A DNA stretch of 64,000 nt from Golubevia sp. BC0850 (lineage: Eukaryota > Basidiomycota > Exobasidiomycetes > Golubeviales > Golubeviaceae), in contig JAAVVG010000017.1 of NCBI GenBank assembly GCA_012976225.1, forward strand, positions 372,001 to 436,000, in the 5' to 3' direction. The notes beneath the pieces are model-generated. The model saw only the letters and a list, made by a program, of their open reading frames with translations. It was not told the DNA's origin and did no database searches. Shown one piece after another: positions 21,943 to 32,415 of the stretch; positions within the stretch are counted from its first letter, which is position 1; each line of letters begins with the position of its first letter. Position numbers and translations under genes: made by a program.

Positions 21943-24900
21943 TCATGAGATCGAGGGAGGTGTCTTGATCCTCCTTTGGAGAGTTCTATCGAAAGGAAGA
22001 TCCAAGTTGAGATCGACTAAGGAGACGCTTTCTGGATACCTGGCGGCTCTGGTTTGATTCCATTCGGTCGGTTCGATGTCGCTATCGCTTCTGGACTCAG
22101 CAAAGCCCTTCTCAGCTTCAGAGGAAGAGCTGACACCCTCAGCCAAACCAGTGGCTCTCCAATTTCCTTTCCCTTTGTTGTTCGCTTCTGTAGGTAAGGA
22201 AGGAAGTTGCCTCGTGAATCGGGTATGGACTGGAGAGTCAGAGGCGGAAGAATCGTATCCACTGGAGTTGGGCATGGATAAGAAGCTGGTGGCGTCCCGT
22301 TGAGCCTCGCCACTGGGCCTGAGAGTTGGAGTCTCCTGACCCGCTTCGATGGGTTGAGGGAGCATCGACGTATCTATCGATGGTAGGTTCAGACCACCTT
22401 CTGGAAGGTGGAGATGGAGAGGTTTTTTCGTGGCCCATGAGGTCGAGGTAGCCAGAGTGGAAGGCGAAGGAGAAACAGAGAAACTGTCGTTCGATGGAAG
22501 AGATGGAAGAGGTGCTGAAGGAGCTGGTCCTTGAGCTGGAGTCGTCGAACCGTGGCTTGCTCGAGTGCTTCTGCTACGAGGGGGATAGGAACTCTGCTTG
22601 TTCGTACTTCCTCTTCTGGAGGGAGGAGCTGTCACGCTTGTTGAGGAAGCTGGTGACCTGCCAGCATTAGACGTAGCTGCCGCCGCGATTGCGGCTGCTC
22701 CGAACAATTGGTCGAAATCTTCTTGCTCTACCTGTCCTCCCATCTCGATCAGCTGAGGAGTTCCCAGTTGTGAAGAAGGAGCTTTGAGAGCTTGATCCAT
22801 CTGCTCGCTAGTGATCTCCAAAGATGATCCAGCCATCAGAGAAGATTGAATCTCGCTTTCCGTGTGAGCGAAGTCTGAAGCGATCACATCGACGACAGAA
22901 GAAGCTTGAGCGAGTTGCAGGCGCTTGATCCGCAAACGATGAGCCAGAGGAACTGCTGCAGCTTCTATTCGGTCTCTAGTCGACTTTTGGAAGGGCGTCA
23001 GGATAGAAAGATGACGGGCTAGACGCATCTCCTCCTCGACCTCTCTTGAAATCTTCACGAGGTGCTGGCGAGCTTGGTTCAGCTTCGGTTCCACCAAGGC
23101 TTTCCTAGCCAGCAAACGACGCTGCCAGAGTCCAATTGTCATTGAAGAAGCAGAGGAGCTGAGAGAAGGTCGCTTGCTCCAAGTGTCGAACTTCGCAGAC
23201 TCAGGCGAGCTAGGCGTTGTCGGACCCAAAGGAGAAGAAGTTGTCATCGAGATGTCGTCTGAACCTCCACCACCGACATTCCTTTCCTTGGTCTTGTCGT
23301 AGTGGAGACCTCGAATGTCGATGCCCATCCTTCTGAAGCCAGCTCGGTAGTTGATCTTCGAAACCCACTCGTCAACGTCGCTCTGACGATCCACCTGGAT
23401 CAGGTATTGCTTTCCATGACCTGCTGAGTTCTGATTGACGATCAATCTAAAGACGTGATCGTACTTGCTGTAGGTGGCATCCTTGACCGCTATGGTGTCG
23501 GAGAGAGAAAGGACGAGATCTGGCTTGAAGCTGGTCACTCGAGGATGAATTGGGAAGCCACCAGAAAGATCTTGACCAACCATCTCGGCTTCGCGATGCT
23601 GTTTAGCTATCTGCATGGAGAGAGCATTGACCCAAGTCGTATCCTTGAAGAACAGGAGCTGAGCGCTAGTGAGCAGCATTCCGAATTGAGTCCACTTTCT
23701 CGAGCGAGCCTTCTTGCTTCCTTCCACCACGTCGTCCTTCCTGCTGACGAGACCGGCTTGAGTGATCTTCAAAGTCACAAACGTGTCTGGAGGTTCGTTT
23801 GCAGCGAAAGAAGTCATCATCGCTGAGGTTTGGTAATCTGTGCCATTCCAGGCAGCGCCGGTAGGGACGGTAGGCCTGGCGGTGGCGATCTCGATCCACG
23901 GAGCCGCCAAAAAGGATTTTCTGAGAACCTCGACGTCTCCTTCAGCACCAAGGGTAGAGTAAGGACTATCCTCTGGGATGAGAGCCTCGATTTCCGGTCG
24001 GAATTGAGAGGTTCGACCTGTGACGATGAGATGGTAAGGATCGATTCGAGATCGAGCTGGAGATCCAGAACCTCCTCCAATGGTATTGAAGACGTTTGGA
24101 GTTGAAGGAGAGTCCGAGTCGGTGAGTCTCTTCTGAAGATCGCTGGAGTCGTCGACGTAGATGAACTCAGTCAGAGTCAAGTTGTCGAAGAGGTACTATT
24201 GAACAGCAAAAGAGATTGAACAGCAAAAGAAAGATTGAACAGCAAAAGAGAGAAAGAGGTGGGATCAGTCTCCGAGAAAGTGGAACTTAGAACTCGAGAG
24301 AAGAGGGGAAGACTCACCTCGAGAATCTCAGTGGGGACTCCACTAGAAGATGTGTTCTTCAGATAATCCGATTTGGACATCTTGTTCTTGGCGTTCTTGT
24401 TGAAAGCATCAGTATGAAGCATCATCAACGAGAAGGCCAGAATGTAGGGTTGATCTGCAGAAAAGGAAGAGAAACAGGTCGAACGTCAGTGAGAACGCAT
24501 AGAATTATTGCCTCACGTCTCATCGACACTCACCCTCAGAAGCGAACAGTCCATCATTGCATTCCATATACCTCCTAGCAAAGGCTTCCATAGTTCTATC
24601 GATCTGTTGAGTTTCCTTCGGCAATCTCATGTCCATCAACAGTTTTCTCAAAGCGATGTCCAAAGGATTCCCAGCAAAGAGGTATTTCCTCATGTGAAAT
24701 CTCAAAGCAGCGATTGCGAAATCATCTCCACTCGAAGCCAAGATTGCAGCCACCTCCGATTTAGGAAGGCTGTTCTGAATTCTTCTGGCGTAGGCACTCG
24801 GTGATTCCTTGGGTCCGGGAGACAAGATAGAAGGTTCTTTCTTCTTACTGACGACGGGGGCATCTTGAGTAGCACCGGAAGTCGTCGAGGGAGGGAAAAA

Positions 24901-27900
24901 GCTTGTCGTGGCCACAGGTGAAGAGAGCTCACCGCCGCTGGGGGAAGGAATTGAGCTTGATCCAACCTGAGCTGCAGGAGAAGGAGGCAATGAGCTCGTC
25001 GGAGAGGCTACCATCAATCCAGCAGGTTGAGCCTGAGGGAAGAGATGAAGTGAGGAAGGAGGTCCACCAAACTCTCTGTGAGATTCAAAAGTCGTGGAGC
25101 TTCTCCTCATGGATTCCATGGCTTCAACATCGTTGGCTGCTATCGAAGCGGCTATGGCTGACATGGGATTGTGGGGTTGAGAGGGCGAATCAGGTGTAGG
25201 TGTGACCGTTGAAGGAGTGTGAGGCAATCCAGCCGAGTTGGGAGCGCTGCCGTTCGAGGTCGACCGATTTCGACCAAAGGAGAAGACGGGGAGAAGAGAT
25301 GAGGCTCTTTGTCTTGGAGTACCGAATAGAGCTGCTGCTCCACCGCCTGACTCGAGTCTTGAGGGTGTGACGAAAGAAGGATCCGGATCTCTCAGACCAG
25401 AACTTGACCTTGGTCGACCGTCCAGAGAGACGACTGAATCTCTCCTTGGCCTTGAATTCAGCAGCGCAGAGGCAGAACTACTCTGCTGATCCGACATGAA
25501 TTCTCCTCCAACAAATCCTCTGGGTGAGGAGGGTCCAAGTCGACTCCCAGCCGAATTCATAGTCTCTTTGTCTGAAAGAGCTCCTCCAGAAGCGATCGAA
25601 AGCTGTCTGGAGCGACTGACTCCTCCTCCTCCCCCTCTACTGATCGAGAAGTTGTTCCAAGAATCTCCACTTTTCGAACTAGCCTCTCCACCGCTAGTTC
25701 GAGGTCTACGACGAGGCCTTCTAGTGCCCGAGGGAGATAGATCTGTCGATGGTCTAGGCGAACTTGACATTTGAGAAGCGGTAGGGGAGAAGTCTCTTGA
25801 AGGCAGATTGTTTATCGAAGAGGCTGCTGAAAAGTTGCCCTCCGCGTTTGAAGGAAAGAAAGCGGATTGAGATTGAGCTTGACTGGATCTTCCATTGCCG
25901 CCGACAGAGACAGACGGTTTTCTGGACAATCCCAAGCTGAAGATGGACCTTTTGGGCTTTTGAGCGGCAGCGTTGAGGTCTTCCTGTTCTTCTACTAGAC
26001 TCTTGGCAGCGGTGGGAGAAAGGTCGTTGGATTGGAATTCTCTGTCAGAGTTATTAGCGGACGCTGCTGCTGATGAGACGGCTTGGAGTTGCTTCTTCTT
26101 TAGACTCTTCTTTGAGATGCTTCTCTGTGATTGAGAATTAGGTTCGATTTTGAAATCTGAATCTTTGTCTCCAGAGGCTGCCGAGTAGACTGGATTCATG
26201 AAAGACCCCATTCCCAAAATAGCCGAACTGGTTGGGAGAGTCGAGACTGGATAGTCACCCTCGTCATCGTCTTTCGGAGACAAGAACTTGGAGAATGCAG
26301 CCATTCTACCACCTCCATTTTTCTCCTTCTCTCCGCTACCGCCAGAAGAGACTGAGGGAGTGGGGCCACTTGCGCTTCGGTTTCCAGGACCTGCTCCCAA
26401 GATTGACTTCTCGCTAGGTCTTGAAGCTCCCAAACTGGCTCTTCCCGGCACTGGAGATTGTGTTGATGCCTTGCCTCGTAGATTAGACTGCGGAGGTAAG
26501 GTGGCTTTCGTCTGGGAAGGAGAAGAACTGGCAGAATCCGAACCTTGTTGAGAACTAGAGGGGAAAGCTGGATCTTGAGAGTCCTTGGACCAAACCGGAG
26601 ATGAAGAAGGGACAGAGTGAGAGGGGGTGAACCCATTGTTTCTGGAGGTGATTCTTCGAAGAGGTCGTTGGAATCGGCTATGAGGATCGCTTCCTTGTTG
26701 AGATGAACCAGCCATGATTTCTTCCTCGCTTCCTTCAACGCCAGCTCCTCTGACCTTTCTTCTGGCAGCTCTTCTAGCTTGTCTCTTGGCTGGATTCTCC
26801 CTCTCGGATCCTTCATCATCATCCGCATCGTCCTCCGAAGAGATAGAAGAGGCCACTCGAGCAGCGCTGAATTCCTTCAGCCGATCCAGACTCCTTCTTC
26901 CATCGCTGCTCGTCGATGATCTTCCGGCAGGCTCTCCATTCCGTTGAGCGCTGGCAGACCCTAGTCCTTGTTGGTTCGAGGTGCGGAAAGTTCCAGGTCT
27001 AGCGAACGAATTGAAGGAGTGATCCAGTTCGCTCGAGGCTCTCGATTCTATTGGCAGGGAGACTTCGCTAGCAGATTTGAGACCTCCGACAGTGCTTGAG
27101 AATGTCGGTCGATTCTGACTCAGAGATTTCCTGGGAGTGTTGAGATCACCAGAGACTGAGGTTGCTGCAGTCCCAGTTCCTGAAAGCCCACCTCCATAAT
27201 TTGAAACAGCAGACCCAGAATTGGAGCCAGAACTTCTCTCTCCACTGATCCTCGATTGCTGAGATGGATTGGCGCCCGAGGCTCGATTGAAGATGTCCAA
27301 GTCGTTTTGAGAGGCTTGTCTGCTGTTCAGCAAGGGCGGTGGAAGAGACATGTCCCTAGACTGTGGAGTCGGCCTGGAAAGTAGAAGATTGTCTCCATCG
27401 TCTTCGTTCCAACTCCTCCCTCGATTCATTTGATCCTCTCCATCGTCGGTACCCACCTCTTCCCTAGATCCATCCTTTTCCTTCTCTTTCTCTTTCTCTT
27501 TTCCTTTCCCCTTCTTCCTGAAAGCTCTTCCAAGAGGTCGAAAGATTGAGGCAGTTCTGCTTGGTGCTTTCTCTTTGGATTGAGAAGAAGCTGTCGACTC
27601 GATGGAAAGCTGTCTCTTGATTTCCTCCTCGATTCCTAGACCACCGTATGCATGTCCACTCCCGACAGAGGTTGCACCTAAAGAAGTCGAAGAGGCTCCT
27701 GCGAAGGAAGGGGGCTCCATCCTTTGCGACTGCTGGTGTTGCTGCTCTTGAAGACGTCTTCTTCTCTCTAGACTCCTGCTCCTTTCCACACTCTTCCTGG
27801 TGATCGTTGCATCTCGATGATGCCCTGCAAGTAATCGGCCTCCGCTGTTGCTTCCCTCGTTGACGTGGACCGAGTTAGAACCCTCCAGAGAAGAGGAGCC

Positions 27901-28596
27901 ATCTTGAGTTGAAAGAGCTGAATATCCCGTATCTGCAGTTCCACTTCGATCCTTTCCATCTTTTTCAGTTCCAGCGTAGTTACTTGGTCTTCTTTGATTA
28001 GGATATGAAGAGCGTGAAGAGGAGGAAGAATGGAGAAGAATTGGGGCGTTGGAAGCCTCCTGAGAGGAACGGGAAGAATCTGGATCATCGTTTGCGATAT
28101 CTTTGGCTCTTGATCTGAAAGAAGATAGGGAACTAGAAGAAGTAGGTTTCCTCAAGATGGTGTTGGACCTGTCTCCATCATGACTACTCCTTCCATTCAC
28201 GTTTCCACTCCCCCTCCTCCCCTCTATACCACTTCCAACTCCCAGGTGACCATTTCCAGCTAGATTTCCAGGTATTTCATCTCTTGGGAAGGACGCAGAG
28301 GCTCTTGGAGGTTGAACCTCTGTAGATGAGGGTTGATGAGAGTGATTTGAGGCTTCATCTCCCAAGTAAGACCTCTGCTCCAGGTTGGCGAGAGTGGTAT
28401 CGCTGTAAGGTTCCATAGTTGAATTCGAAGAGAGCGTGGTAGAACCTGGAGCTTGATTTTGTTCTTGATTCTGAGAGGTAGTATGAGTAGGAGTGGTGGA
28501 AGTGGAAGGGTGATCCGAAGGGGAGGAAGTTGAAGTTGAGGCTGTGCGATTCGATGTTGAAGGCTGTGTGCTTGAACTCGGGTTATTTGATTCCAT
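21943..28596 (-). CDS. SYT1-like Sec7-PH Arf guanine-nucleotide exchange factor
   Basis: This is a very large (about 2140 residues) Arf GEF of the fungal Syt1 type, which loads GTP on Arf-family GTPases in Golgi/secretory trafficking. The first exon (MESNNPSSST onward) contributes about 1350 residues, mostly Ser/Pro-rich and disordered. The Sec7 domain begins near residue 1255. It contains MRLPKETQQIDRTMEAFARRY, with Glu retained at the catalytic glutamic-finger position. After an intron it continues with FSLMMLHTDAFNKNAKNKMSK (Sec7 motif 2), then YLFDNLTLTEFIYVDD. A split PH domain follows (AGLVSRKDD, KWTQFGMLLTSAQLLFFKD, KYDHVFRLIV, KQYLIQVDRQSDVDEWVSKINY), then a helical region and a disordered tail ending RRIKTPPSIS. 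Two introns were followed through the junctions: GAG-G/AT giving Asp, and CTCGAG/TACCTC. Confidence 0.9.
24198..24252. repeat. three tandem 17-19-bp units in a Sec7-gene intron
   Basis: Units beginning at 24198, 24215 and 24234 share ATTGAACAGCAAAAGA. On the coding (minus) strand each is a pyrimidine tract plus GCTGTTCAAT, and only the last is followed by AG, forming the 3' splice site. The block therefore looks like a triplicated acceptor region. Confidence 0.85.
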
Positions 28597-29854
28597 AATG
28601 TTTTCTTATCATTTCAAAGTCATTGAGAGAAGGGAGGGAGCGAATGAAGGAGGGAGATGAGCAAGTGTGTGGGGGGGGTTCCAAGGGAGCTAGCTGTCTG
28701 TCTACCTCTCAGCTCTCAGCTCCAGATCGATTTGAGGTTGGAAAGAGTAGATTGACTTGGAAGAAGTACCTCTGAAGAACTTTCCAAGATTTGGAAAGAG
28801 AAGAGATCCTTTGAAAGTGGTAGAGTCTCAATCACCTTTCCTTTCTCCCCTACTATGTTCGCACTTCTATCCATCTTTCTTCTTACTTCCTTGCAAGCTG
28901 AACTACTCACCTAAGATGCTTGGTCTTCCATGAAGTTAGAGAGGAAATTCCTCTCTTTAACAGCTAGCCACTTGCATCAACGTCGTCGTCGAGTTCTTGA
29001 GGTGTTTATAGAAGGAAGCTGGGTGGGTCTTGTTGCAAAGTCTCCCACCAAAATTAACGGCTTTGCCTTTATCCAGCTCCGATTGTTTGTTTCACTTCAA
29101 TTAAATTGCTATCACAATAAAATCACAAACACATAGATCTACTTTAAACTTGGACAGAATCGCATCTTGAAAAGTACAGGACGGAGAGCCTCATACCGGG
29201 GGAGAGGCAAGAGAGGGAGAGAGACCGCTTCGCACGCCACCGTGGATATGAAGAGACTTTGTTCGAACGTTTTTAGAACCAAAAGTTGTAACAGAACATC
29301 GTTGCCAGTTGCTTCTTGCTCGCAGGCGGTGTCGTTGGGAGATCTGGAAAGATTCGTTTCGGCTTGCCCATCGCCATAGATCGCCATCGTGCACACTCGG
29401 TTTCACACCCTTCCAAACATCTATTAGAAATGTGTAGGTTTGAAAATAGAATAAGAGAGAAGCAGTTTGCACGTTGGCGGTTTGATTTTTGCGTTGTATT
29501 AGTTACATCATAAGATCGATCATATGAGTTTTGGAAGAAGCTTCAGAATGACGATAAGCTACAAGAGGTTGGTTTGGTTTTTTTGACCTTCAATTCCTTT
29601 CGGAACTGAAGCAAGGTTGAAAGAAGAGAAAGTATCAAGGAAAGGGAGGTGGCTCGATCCTAGAATCCCTTCTTTAGGTTTTGTGACATGAACGAGGGAG
29701 AGAGAGGGCGAGTGATTGAAGGATAATGCACAAGAAAATGGAAAAAGAGGCAAAAGGGGGGCTTAAGAAGATGAATTGGAATTGACCTGGAATGTGTAGT
29801 GTGTGAGAGAGAGAGCTAAAAATAAAGAGAAAGAGAGAAAGAAAAGAGAGACAT
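28597..29854. other. intergenic region upstream of the Sec7 gene
   Basis: 1.26 kb between the Arf GEF start and the RPL9 stop, both on the minus strand. It must contain the GEF promoter and the RPL9 3' end. It has a G8 run at 28671-28678 and GA-rich tracts near 29800-29850. I see no supported gene or RNA. Confidence 0.45.
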
Positions 29855-31220
29855 TTATTCTGCCTTGACGATAGGTCCCTTCTCTGAACAGTAGATTCCG
29901 TCCAAGAATTTACGGATATCCTTGTTTCTGACTAGACATTGTCCATGGAGGTCGGCAGCGGACTGGGAAACTTCTTCGATGTCGTTCTGGTGAGATGAAT
30001 AGGGGTTGGTGGATAAGATTGGCATCAATATCGAGGTCAACGATCCAAAGCTTTGAGAGATCAAGGTTGGATACTACTTCTGAGAGAGAGAGTTACTTCC
30101 CGAAAAGACGGCATAAATCATTGCCTGTTGAGCTCGAGGTTTAGAAGAAATCGCCGATGCCCCTTCTGAAGCGAGACAACAGCTGCCACCTCTCCTCCCT
30201 TGACTTCCCCTGGAACCTGAGCATTCTACACTCTGGAGAGCTACACTCTTCGCATGTTCAACTTCTAAGGTAGATTCAGAGGAAGCAGCTGCTACTGTTA
30301 GACCATCTGCCTCCAACTTTCTACCCTTGCCTCCATTTGTATTCCCAACCCCTCTCAATTCTCCCCCCCCCCACTTTCTCCGATCAACCTTCAAATTTCG
30401 CAAAACAAAGAATACTCACACCCTCGACCAAAACCTGATCCTTCTGTGCCTTGTCTTCCTGGATAGTGACTCCCTTTCTCATCTGAACTTGTCTGACTCT
30501 CTTCTCTCCCAAGAAGTTTCTGATCTCAGCAGACTTTCCTCCGTCACCAATGATGACGTTGATTGGGAAATGGGCGTAGACGGATCTCATCTTGTATTGG
30601 AATCCGACAGTGACACCCTTGATCATGTTGGCAATGACTGCCTTGGCGGTACGTAGGCAGGCAACATGCTTACGTCCTCCGTGCCAGACTGCGAACTTGA
30701 CTTTGTCTCCCTTTGGTGACTTGACAACACGGATTTCCATGTTCATGTGCTTGAGACCCTGTGGCCGTTGAAGGTGGGGATTAGAGGTGGGAGGTTGAGG
30801 TGGTCAGTCGTCATTGGAGATGGATCTGAGGATGTGCTTGGATTTCTCTACACTTCTGAACTTAGAGCGTAGGTTGACGTCATCTATGCAACCCGATGGC
30901 TAAGAGTAGAGGTGCTCCCGACCTTGTCCTGCTGCTGCTGCAGGTGGTATACCTTCCAACTCCCATCAGCTCATCCAAGACCCCAGATCTTCAATTGATC
31001 ATCACAGTCCTTCTCTGCTTCAATTAGTTAGACTCTTCCCGACCAATCTCAGTCCAGCACTACATCCCAAATGTCCCTTCAGCCTTGCCTTGGATTGAGG
31101 ATGCGAACTCACCTTCTCGAGTTCACCCCTTGGTCCCTTGACCTTGGCGTTTCTGGCATGGATTTCGACAGTGACATCAGAAGGAATGTCGAGTTCAAGG
31201 TCCTTGTAGATCTGGAGCAT
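29855..31220 (-). CDS. RPL9: 60S ribosomal protein uL6 (L9)
   Basis: This is a cytosolic large-subunit ribosomal protein. The three exons were followed through the frame: 31113-31220 ([20 protein letters not shown], 36 codons), 30420-30758 ([18 protein letters not shown] to VLVEG, 113 codons) and 29855-29986 ([11 protein letters not shown] to GPIVKAE plus stop). The total is 192 residues, the usual eukaryotic L9 length. Conserved blocks include [49 protein letters not shown] and [12 protein letters not shown]. Introns are 354 and 433 nt, much longer than most in this window. Intron 2 carries a C10 run (plus strand 30363-30372). The gene is head to head with PCF11, about 1.2 kb apart. Confidence 0.97.
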
Positions 31221-32415
31221 GGTCGGTTATTTGTCTATTTGAAGAATTCGAGGGTTGGAGTTTGAGGTGGATTTGAGGTTGAGTAAGAATGGACCAGAGT
31301 GATTGAATTTGAAGTTGAAAGGTCCAAAATTGAAATCAAAAGAAGATAAGAGAGATGCACGCAGACGATTGAAGAGAAAAGAGGATGGGAAGGAAAAAGA
31401 GAAGTCAGTAGGAAGTTTTTCTGGGCCACTCCAATCTCGAATTTTGGGCATAGCTTCCCCCCATCTTCAATCTCTTGGATGAATCTAATTCAATTTCTCA
31501 ACTCCAACTCCAAGTACCAGAGGGCCTCGACTCCAACAGAGAGAGGATGCTCTCCTTTTCTCTGCTTTCCCAATTTCTTCCTCCTCTTTTTCGACCATTC
31601 CTCCATGACGCCTCCAATCTTTCTGGTTCCAAAAAGACAGCGACATTGATTTCATGATTCATCTGACTTGATCTTTTAGAATTCTGTACTTGCAAGAGCT
31701 TTGGAAGACGAACCTTGAAGGATGATGTGAAAGATCAAAAACGGTCGGCGCATCTCACGACGAGGGAAGAGAGTGCTGCTAGTGGAGCAGATCTAGCATC
31801 CCTCTTAAAGAACATATTTCTCTTGGTTTTTTGTGTGGAAATGATTGATACATGTTTCAGAGTTCCCATTTCTCAATTCTCAGGTTCCAAAAGAGATAGA
31901 GGCTTCGTCGACGCAGCGAAGGGCAGGCCACGACTTGATACGATTCAACTGTCTCTTACCTCTTCTCCCCAACACCAACCCCCAAAAACAAAGTTTCGCT
32001 TTCTTCGGATTCAATCGCATTCCCATACTCTTGAGTTTGCTAGTAACATCCGAAACAATACAATCTCCTTCTTTCACCTTTGCGCACGTAGAGAGAGAGC
32101 CGATAGTTAGGTAGTAGAGTCTTAAGTTTTGGTTGCCTTTGTTCCTCAACTCCCTCAAACGTTCCGTCCTCAAAGACCGCTTTCAGATAGAGCTTGGTAT
32201 TCAGAGAGGGAAAACAGACAGAAAAAGAAAGAAGAGACTCGTCTTGTCGGTAGTTTGTTCGAAGGATAGCAGGGCAGGACTCAGCTCAGTAGTCACTACT
32301 CAGTCGTAGAACCATCTCTCTTCCCATTGTTTCCTTCCCTTTATTCATTGCAGCTAGAACCTTCTCATTCACTTCTCAATCCCTCAATTCTAGCCGCTAA
32401 AGGAGGACTTCAAGG
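31221..32415. promoter_or_regulatory. divergent promoter region, RPL9 / PCF11
   Basis: 1.2 kb separate the two start codons. The RPL9 side is purine-rich on the plus strand, meaning pyrimidine-rich in the RPL9 sense, as is common upstream of ribosomal protein genes. The PCF11 side is T/C-rich. Open frames here lack any domain. Confidence 0.5.

Noticed and set aside
30074-30403. 109-codon open frame on the minus strand inside RPL9 intron 2
   Set aside because: It lies wholly inside an intron defined by exact in-frame joins of RPL9, has biased Gly/Ser/Arg composition and no domain.
30930-31010. Box C/D snoRNA in RPL9 intron 1
   Set aside because: A GTGATGA and a CTGA are present on the minus strand, but the flanks do not pair and no rRNA complementarity could be verified by eye, so it is not called as an RNA gene.
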